Shown piece by piece: positions 26,857 through 35,752 of a stretch of 36,507 bases of DNA (the first letter of the stretch is position 1; each line of letters opens with the position of its first letter). Source of the DNA: VFBF01 sp033764865 (lineage in GTDB: Bacteria; Pseudomonadota; Alphaproteobacteria; Caulobacterales; Aquidulcibacteraceae). The notes beneath the pieces were generated by a model that saw only the letters and a list, made by a program, of their open reading frames with translations, was not told where the DNA came from and searched no databases. Location: positions 1-36,507 of the forward strand of contig JANRIM010000131.1 of NCBI GenBank assembly GCA_033764865.1. Direction: 5' to 3'. The position numbers were made by a program, and so were the translations under genes.

Positions 26857-27707
26857 GCGCGCGCCGCGAGGATCGCCAGCAGCCGCGCACGGGCCTTCGC
26901 CGTATCGGGCGCGACGCCGAACCAGATCCTGAACGCCATGGCCCCCTGATGGATCAGCATGCCGAGGCCATCCACCGTGCGCAGCCCCCGCAGGCGCGCG
27001 GCCTTGAGCAAATCGGTCTCAAGCGGGGCGTAGACCGCATCGTAGACGATGGCGGACGGTTTCGCCCGCTCGATCGGCCACGGGTGCGTCGCGTGGCCCG
27101 TCATCCCGAGGGTGGAGGCGTTGACGATGACGTCGGCCTCGGCAAACGCATCCGGCAGCGCCGACCAGTCCTGCGCGTCCGTCGGGCCAAAACCGCGCAT
27201 CAGCGCGGCGGCCTCCTCGGCTTTCCCGCGCGTGCGGTTGACGAACGTGACGTGCGGCCCCTGCCCCCGGACAAGCCCAAAAGCCATGGCGCGCGCGGCG
27301 CCGCCGGCCCCGATCACCAGCACCCGCTGCGCGGCCTCCGCCCAGCCCGGATGGGCCTCCTCGATCGCCGCCCGCGCGCCGCCGCAATCCGTATTGAAGG
27401 CGTGCACTTGGCCGCCGATCCACGCCAGCGTGTTGGCGACGCCCAGCGTCTTGACGTCGGCGCTGTGCACGCTGGCCGCCTCCAGCGCGGTTTCCTTGAA
27501 CGGAACGGTGACGTTGGCGCCGTGCAGGCCGAGGCCCGGCAGCGCCTGGAACGTGCGCGCCGCCTCCCCGCGGTCCACGCGCAGCGGAACGTAGACCGCA
27601 TCCAGACCGTGATCGGCGATCCAGCCCCCAAGCATCGCCGGAGACAGCGAGTGCGCGACGGGATCGCCCAGCACGGCGAGCACCTTGGTGGCGCCGGTGA
27701 CGGTCAT
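26853..27707 (-). CDS. aroE: Shikimate dehydrogenase AroE
   Basis: NADPH-dependent shikimate dehydrogenase of aromatic amino acid synthesis; 284 residues. The shikimate-binding start is GDPVAHSLSPAM. Catalytic Lys71 is in NVTVPFKE and Asp107 in FNTDCGG. The NADP Rossmann loop is VIGAGGAARA with VNRTRGKAEE. It overlaps maf by four nt upstream and coaE by four nt downstream. Confidence 0.97.
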   Translation of the reverse strand: MTVTGATKVLAVLGDPVAHSLSPAMLGGWIADHGLDAVYVPLRVDRGEAARTFQALPGLGLHGANVTVPFKETALEAASVHSADVKTLGVANTLAWIGGQVHAFNTDCGGARAAIEEAHPGWAEAAQRVLVIGAGGAARAMAFGLVRGQGPHVTFVNRTRGKAEEAAALMRGFGPTDAQDWSALPDAFAEADVIVNASTLGMTGHATHPWPIERAKPSAIVYDAVYAPLETDLLKAARLRGLRTVDGLGMLIHQGAMAFRIWFGVAPDTAKARARLLAILAARA

Positions 27708-28300
27708 CGCGGCAACGCGCCCTGCACGCGCAGGAACGCAAGCAGCGGGAGCAGCGGCAGGCCCAGCACGGAGAAGAAGTCCCCGTCGACGGACTCGAAC
27801 AACTGTCCGCCGAGACCCTCCAGCTTGTAGGCGCCGACAGTGGTGAAGGCGTCCTCCCCCACCCGGTCGAGGTACGCGTCGATGAAGGCGTCGGACAACG
27901 GGCGCATCGTCAGCGTGGGGGCCGTGATCTGGCGCCAGATGGCCACGCCGTCGCGCGCGACCACGGCTGCGTTGAGCAGCTGGTGCGTGCGCCCGGAGAG
28001 CGCGCGCAACTGCGCCGCCGCGTCCGCGCGCGTGGCGGGCTTGTCGAAGACCTGGTCGCCCAGCGCGAGCATCTGGTCGGCGCCGATCACGAGCCCCGGA
28101 CGGATGCGCGACACCGAGAGCGCCTTCACCTCCTTCAGCGCGTCCACCTGCGCGCGCGGCGGCGCGCCTTCCATGCGCAGGCTGGCCTTGACGGCCTCCT
28201 CGTCCACGCGGGGGCGCTCGATGACGACGTCCACGCCGGCGTCGCGCAGCATGCGCGCACGCGACGCGCTGCCGGAGGCGAGGATCACGGGCTCAGCCAT
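27704..28300 (-). CDS. maf: Maf-family nucleoside triphosphate pyrophosphatase
   Basis: House-cleaning pyrophosphatase acting on modified or canonical NTPs; 198 residues. Family motifs are ILASGSASRARML, RPRVDEEAVK, VIGADQML, and near the C-terminus SVDGDFFSVLGLPL. The residue after GAD is Gln rather than the common Thr, which occurs in some alphaproteobacterial members. It overlaps its neighbours by eight nt upstream and four nt downstream. Confidence 0.93.
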   Translation of the reverse strand: MAEPVILASGSASRARMLRDAGVDVVIERPRVDEEAVKASLRMEGAPPRAQVDALKEVKALSVSRIRPGLVIGADQMLALGDQVFDKPATRADAAAQLRALSGRTHQLLNAAVVARDGVAIWRQITAPTLTMRPLSDAFIDAYLDRVGEDAFTTVGAYKLEGLGGQLFESVDGDFFSVLGLPLLPLLAFLRVQGALPR

Positions 28301-29129
28301 CCTTGTCGCGCTTCTGTTCGGCGATCAGGTTGAGCACGGCGGCGGCGGTTTCCTCGACGGAGCGACGCGTGACGTCGATCACGGGCCAGCCCTCGCGCTC
28401 GAACACCTTCTGCGCGTGGATGATCTCGGCGCGGACCGCCGCTTCGTCAACGTAGGACGTTTCGCGCGATTCCTTCATCGCCACCAGTCTGTTGCGGCGC
28501 ACGTGGATGAGCCGGTCGGCGGAAATCATCAGGCCGACGATGAGCGGCGCGTCGTCGCGGAACAGCGCCTCGGGCAAGGGAATGTGCGGCACGATGGGCA
28601 CGTTGGCCGCCTTGACGCCGCGATTGGCGAGATAGACGCAGGTGGGCGTTTTCGACGTCCGCGACACGCCGACGAGCACGACGTCGGAATCGGAGAATTC
28701 CGTCTGCCCCTGCCCGTCGTCGTGGCCCATGGCGAAATTCAACGCGTCGATGCGTCGGAAATAGTCTGCGTCGAGCACGCGGCCTGCGCCGATGCGGTGG
28801 TTCAGCTCCTGGCCCAGATAGCGCGAGAGCGTATCGAGAACGGGATCGAGCACCGCCACGCAAGGCATGCCCAGCTCCTTGCAGCGGGTTTCCAGCCGCT
28901 CGCGCATGTCGTCGTTGGAGAGCGTGAACATGACCACGCCGGGCGCGTTCTCGATCTCGCGCAGCACACGCTCCAGCTGCCGCGTGGACCGCACGAGATA
29001 GTAGGAATGTTCGATGGGGATGATGTTGTCGAACTGCGCCGACGACGCCCGCATGACGCCCGCCAGCGTTTCGCCGGTGGAGTCCGACACCAGATGCACG
29101 TTGAAGTAGGTTCCAAGCCTCTGCGTCAT
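28293..29129 (-). CDS. PEP synthase/PPDK regulatory kinase-phosphotransferase (DUF299, RP001 family)
   Basis: Bifunctional ADP-dependent kinase and phosphorylase that switches phosphoenolpyruvate synthase or pyruvate phosphate dikinase off and on; 278 residues. The start VHLVSDSTGETL and the P-loop GVSRTSKT (154-161) are diagnostic. Whether the partner is PpsA or PPDK cannot be told. ATG 29129 matches homologues; an in-frame upstream ATG at 29195 would run into the putative origin and adds a non-conserved Pro/Gly-rich stretch. This is the RP001 homologue that flanks the Caulobacter origin. Confidence 0.93.
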   Translation of the reverse strand: MTQRLGTYFNVHLVSDSTGETLAGVMRASSAQFDNIIPIEHSYYLVRSTRQLERVLREIENAPGVVMFTLSNDDMRERLETRCKELGMPCVAVLDPVLDTLSRYLGQELNHRIGAGRVLDADYFRRIDALNFAMGHDDGQGQTEFSDSDVVLVGVSRTSKTPTCVYLANRGVKAANVPIVPHIPLPEALFRDDAPLIVGLMISADRLIHVRRNRLVAMKESRETSYVDEAAVRAEIIHAQKVFEREGWPVIDVTRRSVEETAAAVLNLIAEQKRDKDG

Positions 29130-29453
29130 CGGCGGGGGCGACCCTGGCATCGACGCGCCCGGAATGCCGGCGGGCGCTTGTGAGTAGGGAGTCAAGAACC
29201 GCTGAACGGCGCGGAAGTCCAGCCCCGGCGCCGGCGCGCGTCCCCGCCCCGGTCCGACCCATCCACAGCCTGCTCAAACCGGACCCCTGTGACCCCCGCC
29301 CGCCGGGGACCGTGGGAGGGACTCAGCGCCGGCCTTGCGCCCTATGACATCTTGCCCGTCGCGCGGTGGAGCGGTTCGTGGGATGACTGGTGGATAGCGC
29401 GTTCGGTAGGGTTATCGACTCCTTAACAGCCACATTCCCTCTTCGAGGATTCC
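29130..29453. other. Putative chromosomal replication origin (Cori-like)
   Basis: A 324-nt gene-free gap between the RP001-family gene and hemE, the exact site of the Caulobacter origin. It holds three DnaA-box-like nonamers, each matching seven of nine TTATCCACA bases: CCATCCACA (29259-29267, plus), CTATCCACC (29389-29397, minus) and TTATCGACT (29412-29420, plus). It also has a CtrA-like TTAT-N7-TTAAC and four GANTC sites, with a fifth just inside hemE. The hemE-proximal 60 nt are less GC-rich. No perfect DnaA box is present, so the call rests mainly on gene order. Confidence 0.66.
29412..29427 (+). promoter_or_regulatory. CtrA-box-like site overlapping a DnaA-like box
   Basis: TTAT-N7-TTAAC matches the CtrA consensus TTAA-N7-TTAA at seven of eight bases. 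The left half is shared with a DnaA-box-like TTATCGACT, and a GANTC (GACTC, 29417-29421) lies between the halves. It sits 27 nt before the hemE start. In Caulobacter CtrA sites overlap DnaA boxes and the hemE promoter in the same way. Confidence 0.45.
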
Positions 29454-30503
29454 TTGAAAGTTGACTCTTCTTCCGGGGCCAAGCCCCTGCTCCGCGTCCT
29501 GGCGGGGGAACGGACGCCGACGCCGCCCGTGTGGTTCATGCGTCAGGCCGGCCGCTATCTGCCGGAGTATCGCGAGTTGCGCCGCCAGGCCCCCACGTTT
29601 CTCGACTTCTGCTACGCGCCCGCGCTGGCCACCGAGGCCGTGATGCAGCCGCTGCGGCGGTTTCCGCTCGATGCGGCGATCCTTTTTTCCGACATCCTCG
29701 TGGTTCCCCACGCCCTGGGCCGGGATGTGCGATTTTTGGAGGGCGAAGGCCCGCGACTCGATCCATTGATCGGTCAGGCCTCGTGGGCCCTGGGCGATCC
29801 GGCGAAGGCCGTCGAGCGCCTGGCCCCGGTCTACGAGACGGTGGAGCGGATCAGGGCGGCCCTGCCGGACGGGGTGGCGCTGATCGGGTTCGCGGGCAGC
29901 CCGTGGACGGTCGCGACGTACATGCTGCAGGGTCGCGGCGGCGAGAAGGACGAATGCCGCGTGGCCGCCTGGTCCCGCCCGGGGGACGTGGACGCGCTGC
30001 TGGCCGTGCTGGTGGAGACCACCGCCCGGCATCTGGAGGCGCAGGTGAAGGCCGGCGCCGAGGTGCTCCAGATCTTCGAGAGCTGGGCCGAGGGCCTCGC
30101 CGAGCCGCTGTTCGAGCGCCTCGTGCTGAACCCCACCGCCGCGCTGGTGGCGCGGCTCAAGGCGCTGGGCGTCACGGCGCCGGTGATCGGCTTTCCCCGC
30201 GGGGCGGGCCACCATCTGGCGCGCTATGCGGCGGAGACGGGCGTCGACGCGCTGGGCGTGGACACCAGCGTGCCGGTGGCGAGGGTCCGCCCTGCCCTGC
30301 CCGCGGGCATGGCCCTGCAAGGCAACCTCGACCCCATGCTGCTGGTGGCCGGCGGCGCGGCGCTCGAGGCCGGCGTCCGCGCCGTGTTGGCGGATTTCGC
30401 GGACGGGCCGCACATCTTCAATCTCGGCCACGGCGTGACGCCGGAGGCGACGCCGGAAAACGTCTCGGCGATGATCGCCGCGGTGCGCGGAGCGCGGGCG
30501 TGA
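29454..30503 (+). CDS. hemE: Uroporphyrinogen decarboxylase HemE
   Basis: Cytosolic enzyme decarboxylating uroporphyrinogen III to coproporphyrinogen III in heme synthesis; 349 residues. The signature PPVWFMRQAGRYLPEYRELR lies near the N-terminus, and GFAGSPWTVATYMLQGRGG and the C-terminal FNLGHGVTPEATPENV are conserved. Start is a TTG at 29454 with GAGGA at 29445-29449. The stop overlaps hemH (GTGA). First gene to the right of the putative origin. Confidence 0.95.
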   Translation: MKVDSSSGAKPLLRVLAGERTPTPPVWFMRQAGRYLPEYRELRRQAPTFLDFCYAPALATEAVMQPLRRFPLDAAILFSDILVVPHALGRDVRFLEGEGPRLDPLIGQASWALGDPAKAVERLAPVYETVERIRAALPDGVALIGFAGSPWTVATYMLQGRGGEKDECRVAAWSRPGDVDALLAVLVETTARHLEAQVKAGAEVLQIFESWAEGLAEPLFERLVLNPTAALVARLKALGVTAPVIGFPRGAGHHLARYAAETGVDALGVDTSVPVARVRPALPAGMALQGNLDPMLLVAGGAALEAGVRAVLADFADGPHIFNLGHGVTPEATPENVSAMIAAVRGARA

Positions 30504-31549
30504 CGCAACGCAAGATCGCGGTGGTGCTGTTCAACCTTGGCGGCCCGGACGGGCCGGCCGCGGTGCGCCCGTTCCTGTTCAACCTGTTTCGCGACCCGCG
30601 CATCATCACCGCGCCGGCCCCGGTGCGGCTCGGCGTGGCTGCGCTGATCGCCCTCACGCGGACGAAATCCGCGAAGGCCAACTACGCCGTCATGGGCGGC
30701 GGGTCGCCGATCCTGAAGGAAACGCAGGCGCAGGCCGACGCGCTCGCCGCCCGGCTGGAGGGCTCGGAGTCCAGCGTGTTCAAAGTGTTCGTGGCGATGC
30801 GGTACTGGAAGCCGTTCGCCGCCGACGCGGCTGCGGCGGTGCGCGCGTGGGGCGCCGACGACGTCGTCCTGCTGCCGCTCTACCCGCAGTTTTCCACCAC
30901 CACCACGGCGTCCGCCGAGGACGCCTGGGCCGCCGCCTATGACGGGCCCACGCACTCAGTGTGCTGCTATCCCGCCAACACCCAACTCGTCACCGCGCAC
31001 GCCGAAACCATCGAGCGGGCCTGGAAGGCCGCCGGATCGCCCGCCGATCCGCGCGTGCTGTTCTCCGCGCACGGCCTGCCGCAGCGCGTGGTGGACGCCG
31101 GCGATTCCTACCAGTGGCAGGTGGAGCGGACGGTGGCGGCGGTCTCCGCCCTGCTCCCGCCCGCGTGGGAAAAGACCGTGTGCTACCAGTCCCGCGTCGG
31201 CCCGCTGAAATGGCTGGGGCCATCCACCGAAGAGGCGCTTGCGCAGGCGGCCACCGACGGGCGCGGCGTCATCGTATCGCCCATCGCGTTCGTGTCCGAG
31301 CACATCGAGACGCTGGTGGAGCTGGACGTGGAGTACGCCGAAAAGGCGCACGCGCTGGGCCTGCCCTTCTACATCCGCGCTCCGGCGCTGGGGACGTCCC
31401 CGGTGTTCATCGACGGTCTGGCGGCGCTCGTGCGCAAGGCTTTGCTGCGCGGCTGCGGCGCGCACAGCGAAAGCGGCGGCCGGCTGTGCCCTGACCGGTT
31501 CGGCGCCTGCCCGATGAAGGCCGTGGCGAGCGAAAGGAGCGCGGCATGA
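30500..31549 (+). CDS. hemH: Ferrochelatase HemH
   Basis: Inserts Fe2+ into protoporphyrin IX; 349 residues. It has VVLFNLGGPD at the start, LLPLYPQFSTTTTAS, the catalytic His in LFSAHGLPQR, and SRVGPLKWLGPST. The C-terminus contains three cysteines (RGCGAH, RLCPDR, GACPMK) in the region where some bacterial ferrochelatases, including that of Caulobacter, bind a [2Fe-2S] cluster. A fourth ligand would come from earlier in the chain. GTG start overlaps hemE and the stop overlaps hemJ (ATGA). Confidence 0.95.
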   Translation: MTQRKIAVVLFNLGGPDGPAAVRPFLFNLFRDPRIITAPAPVRLGVAALIALTRTKSAKANYAVMGGGSPILKETQAQADALAARLEGSESSVFKVFVAMRYWKPFAADAAAAVRAWGADDVVLLPLYPQFSTTTTASAEDAWAAAYDGPTHSVCCYPANTQLVTAHAETIERAWKAAGSPADPRVLFSAHGLPQRVVDAGDSYQWQVERTVAAVSALLPPAWEKTVCYQSRVGPLKWLGPSTEEALAQAATDGRGVIVSPIAFVSEHIETLVELDVEYAEKAHALGLPFYIRAPALGTSPVFIDGLAALVRKALLRGCGAHSESGGRLCPDRFGACPMKAVASERSAA

Positions 31550-31998
31550 GCGCGTTGACCGCCTGGCTCGATCCCAACTGGATGCGCGCGCTGCACATCA
31601 TCGCGGTGGTCGCCTGGATGGCGGGCCTGCTGATGCTGCCGCGCTTCTACGCCTACCAGACCGGCTCCCAGCCGGGCGGCGAGCTGGAGCGCAAGATGAT
31701 CGAGGCCGCCAGGAAGCTGAACGCCATCATCCTCGGCCCCGCCATGATCCTCGCATGGACGTTCGGCCTGCTCGTGCTGGCGACGTCCAACTGGGTGCAG
31801 CTGTCGATGCCGTGGATGCACGCGAAGCTCGCGCTGGTGATCGGCCTGTCGGGCCTGCACGGCTACTTCGTCAGCGAGGGCCGGCGCCTCGCGGCGGGCG
31901 AACGCCGGCGCAGCGAGAAGTTCTGGCGGATGATGAACGAGATCCCCTTCATCATCGCGATCCTGGTGATCATTCTCGCGGTCGTGGAGCCTTTCTAG
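31546..31998 (+). CDS. hemJ: Protoporphyrinogen oxidase HemJ
   Basis: Membrane protoporphyrinogen IX oxidase used by many Alphaproteobacteria instead of HemG/HemY; 150 residues with four hydrophobic segments. The family-typical ALHIIAVVAWMAGLLMLPRF holds the conserved heme-ligand histidine. MHAKL and GLHGYF carry further conserved residues, and the protein ends IILAVVEPF. It completes hemE-hemH-hemJ with four-nt overlaps. Its stop overlaps that of the opposite histidine kinase by four nt. Confidence 0.94.
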   Translation: MSALTAWLDPNWMRALHIIAVVAWMAGLLMLPRFYAYQTGSQPGGELERKMIEAARKLNAIILGPAMILAWTFGLLVLATSNWVQLSMPWMHAKLALVIGLSGLHGYFVSEGRRLAAGERRRSEKFWRMMNEIPFIIAILVIILAVVEPF

Positions 31999-33425
31999 GC
32001 GACGTGCTGCAACCTGCTTTCGTTTTGCGCTTCAGCGAGATCCTTCACGGTGAGCGTGAAGACCGATCCCTTGCCGAGTTCGCTGTTCACCGTGACGTCC
32101 CCGCCGAGTGCGCGGGCGAGACGCTGGGTGATCGCCAGCCCAAGCCCCGTCCCTTCGAACGGCCGCGTTTCGCTGGAGTCCAGCTGGACGAATGCTTCGA
32201 AGAGGCGGGCCTGATCCTTCGGGGCGATGCCGATGCCGGTATCGTGGACCTCGAACGCGACGAAGGCCCCATCGCCCCGCACGTGCAGGAGGACCTCTCC
32301 GTCCCTGGTGAACTTCGCGGCGTTCGACAGCAGGTTCAGCAGGCACTGACTGATGCGGCCGTGATCCGACGTGATCGCGCCAACCCCCGGCTCCACCACG
32401 AGATTGCAGACCACGCCGTTTTTCGCCGCCACCGGCAGGATTGACTCCATGACCGTGCGCGCCAGCTTCGGCACATCCACCGCGCCGAGCGAGAGCTCGA
32501 GCTTCCCCGCCTCGACCTTCGACAGGTCGAGGACTTCGTTGATCAGGCTGAGGAGATGGCCGGCGGAATGGCGGATGCGCGCAAGGTCCTGCCGGTTTTT
32601 CTCCGCACCGGTGAAGTCCACCTCTTCGTCGATCAACTCGGCATAGCCGATCACCGCGTTCAGCGGTGTGCGCAGTTCATGGCTCATGTTGGCGAGAAAC
32701 CGGGACTTGGCGCGGTTGGCCTCTTCAGCGCGCTGCGTGGCGAGGGCGAGTTCGGCGGTGCGCGCCTGTACGCGCTCCTCGAGCGTCGCCGCCCAGCGCT
32801 GCGCCTCCATCTTGGCGACCATGAGTTCTTCGGAGGTATCCACCGACCCTTGGGTGAGCACCACGACGTTCAGGATCATCATCACGCCGAGCAGCGCGAG
32901 CCCGACCGAAAGCCAGCCACTGCCCAGGGCGACAAGATTGGCGATCAGGCCAACCGCCAGGACGGGCGCCGTATAGAACAACATGTTGCGGACGAGGACG
33001 TGCTGGACGCAGATCACCAGCAGACCGCCGCAGCAGAACAACACCCCGAGCACCGGCCCCGCGCCGCCCGAAAACGCGAGCAACAGCGGCGGCACGCCAT
33101 AGGCGGCCGTCGCGGCGGCGACGATCGCCACCGTCACGCGGATCGCCTTGCGACCCTCCGCAGGGGTGGCCGTGTCGATCCGGCGCTCGACCTCGCGGAT
33201 CCACCGGAGCGAGAGGAATTCTATGGCGTTGCCGAGCAGCATGAATGCCCCGCACGCGACCCACCACAGCCCGTCGACGGCGAAGTAAACCATCGCCGTC
33301 ACCACGAACATGGATGCGAAACGGGTGAGCGCGTGCTGGTTCCAGGCTTTGAGCACAAAGTGCCTGAAGGCCATCGCCTGTGCGGCGGCGGCGCGTTCTT
33401 CGGTCGTGATGCTCCCAGCGTGCAT
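31995..33425 (-). CDS. Membrane sensor histidine kinase
   Basis: A 476-residue kinase. About six transmembrane helices (residues 35-192) have little periplasmic loop. A coiled-coil-like linker follows (about 195-240), then the dimerisation/phosphoacceptor domain with His249 in SHELRTPLNAVIGY. The ATP-binding domain carries the N box NLLSNAAKF, G1 DTGIGIAP (395-402) and G2 GTGLGLAI. No receiver domain or partner regulator lies next to it. The signal and target are unknown. The ATG at 33425 is chosen for the GGAG at 33432-33435; the open frame extends upstream to 33572 without support. It lies head-on between hemJ and rho, close to the putative origin. Confidence 0.88.
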   Translation of the reverse strand: MHAGSITTEERAAAAQAMAFRHFVLKAWNQHALTRFASMFVVTAMVYFAVDGLWWVACGAFMLLGNAIEFLSLRWIREVERRIDTATPAEGRKAIRVTVAIVAAATAAYGVPPLLLAFSGGAGPVLGVLFCCGGLLVICVQHVLVRNMLFYTAPVLAVGLIANLVALGSGWLSVGLALLGVMMILNVVVLTQGSVDTSEELMVAKMEAQRWAATLEERVQARTAELALATQRAEEANRAKSRFLANMSHELRTPLNAVIGYAELIDEEVDFTGAEKNRQDLARIRHSAGHLLSLINEVLDLSKVEAGKLELSLGAVDVPKLARTVMESILPVAAKNGVVCNLVVEPGVGAITSDHGRISQCLLNLLSNAAKFTRDGEVLLHVRGDGAFVAFEVHDTGIGIAPKDQARLFEAFVQLDSSETRPFEGTGLGLAITQRLARALGGDVTVNSELGKGSVFTLTVKDLAEAQNESRLQHVA

Positions 33426-33695
33426 CCCTGGCTCCACAGCCGCCCGTGCGATCCCCATCCGGCGGCCATAGCATGGAAGGCTTAAGGTTTTTTCTCTCGC
33501 GGGCCGCCGCCCCCACCCCCGTGGCCCACCCTTGCGCCTTGACGCCGGCGCCCCGATATGGTGTCCATCCATGAGACGCGCAGGCCTGCGCGCTGGCGCC
33601 CGGCGGCGCCCTGACGTCCCTCCTCACCGCCGGATTTTCCCCTGTCCTCTTTCGCGGTCGCCCGCCTGCGGTGCGTCTGCGCCACGGCTCTATCC
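33426..33695. other. Divergent region between the kinase and rho
   Basis: A 270-nt spacer with no gene. It should hold the rho leader and promoter and the kinase promoter. A short T-run (TTTTTT, about 33488-33493) follows a CTTAAG palindrome but no real stem, so it is not called a terminator. No confident promoter was identified. Confidence 0.4.
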
Positions 33696-35003
<1,308 letters not shown>

Positions 35004-35094
35004 GCGTGCGGCGTCCCGCCCGCGCGCGCACCCGCACCCCTGCCCCTTCGACCGCCGCGCGACAGCAGCGACGGCGACGGTGATGTGCGACGGG

Positions 35095-35114
35095 ATTGTG
35101 ACGAACATCGCAAT
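35095..35114 (+). promoter_or_regulatory. CRP/FNR-type operator-like inverted repeat
   Basis: ATTGTGA and TCGCAAT arms (one mismatch) around a six-nt spacer match the CRP consensus TGTGA-N6-TCACA at nine of ten bases. It is centred about 44 nt before the predicted transcription start of the secreted-protein genes, close to a class II activator position. Confidence 0.4.
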
Positions 35115-35142
35115 TTACAGCGCATCGGAAAACGAAAATAAT
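35114..35142 (+). promoter_or_regulatory. Sigma-70-type promoter of the secreted-protein pair
   Basis: TTTACA (35114-35119) and AATAAT (35137-35142) each match the consensus hexamer at five of six bases, with exactly 17 nt between them. The stretch is unusually AT-rich for this window. The start of transcription would be near 35149. Confidence 0.55.
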
Positions 35143-35217
35143 TTGTCTCTGCCGGCGGTCGGGCGGTCGTCCGGCAGCAATGATCAATGACGGTCCAAGC
35201 ATCCAGACGGAGGGGGC

Positions 35218-35748
35218 ATGGGTGGCGTTGTCGATGTCATGAAGACTTGGCGCACCGCGCGGATGATCGCGCCCGACACAAGGCGCACGAGGCGGTCCGG
35301 GCGCTGGATGCTCCTGGCGGCGATCTGCTGCGGCGCGCTCATGCTGGCGGACACCGCAGCGGCCTGTCAGTGGGGGTGGCGCGCGAGCGGCGGCTGGAAA
35401 ATCAACCAGGACAACAACGTCCAAGTCACGGTGAGCCTCGAGCAGGATCGCGATCTGCTGACGGGCTACGGCGAGTTCTACGGCCCCGTGGTCGATCCCG
35501 CCCAGAAGAACGTCCCCGGCAGCACGGGATTCCGCAACTACACCGGCCAGATCGACGCGATCATCACCGGCGACACGATCGAGATGCGGATTTTCTGGAT
35601 GCCCGGCATGGTCGGCGTCTACCAGGGCCGGATCGACCGGGGCCGCGCGGTCGGCGAACACTGGGACCGGGACCGGCCGGGCCAACGCATCGGGTGGCGC
35701 TCAAGCAGGCTCTTCGCCTGTATACCCCCGCCCTCCTCTCCCAACTGA
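35218..35748 (+). CDS. Secreted protein of unknown family, paralogue 1
   Basis: A 176-residue protein with a long basic start followed by a signal peptide (WMLLAAICCGALMLA), probably cut in the TAAA region before the cysteine of CQWGWRASGGW. The mature domain (about 130 residues) contains a repeated beta-like pattern (VTVSLEQDRDLLTGYGEFYG, IDAIITGDTIEMRIFW, GVYQGRIDRGRAVG). It ends soon after a second cysteine (LFAC). The same pattern recurs in the next gene, so the two are tandem duplicates. GGAGGGGG at 35209-35216 supports ATG 35218; ATG 35239 is an alternative. Function unknown. Confidence 0.75.
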   Translation: MGGVVDVMKTWRTARMIAPDTRRTRRSGRWMLLAAICCGALMLADTAAACQWGWRASGGWKINQDNNVQVTVSLEQDRDLLTGYGEFYGPVVDPAQKNVPGSTGFRNYTGQIDAIITGDTIEMRIFWMPGMVGVYQGRIDRGRAVGEHWDRDRPGQRIGWRSSRLFACIPPPSSPN

Positions 35749-35752
35749 CGTC

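Noticed and set aside
29130..29195. N-terminal extension of the DUF299 protein to 29195
   Set aside because: The added residues are Pro/Gly-rich and not part of the conserved family start at MTQRLGTYF.
33478..33500. Possible intrinsic terminator before rho
   Set aside because: There is a T-run but no GC-rich stem in front of it.
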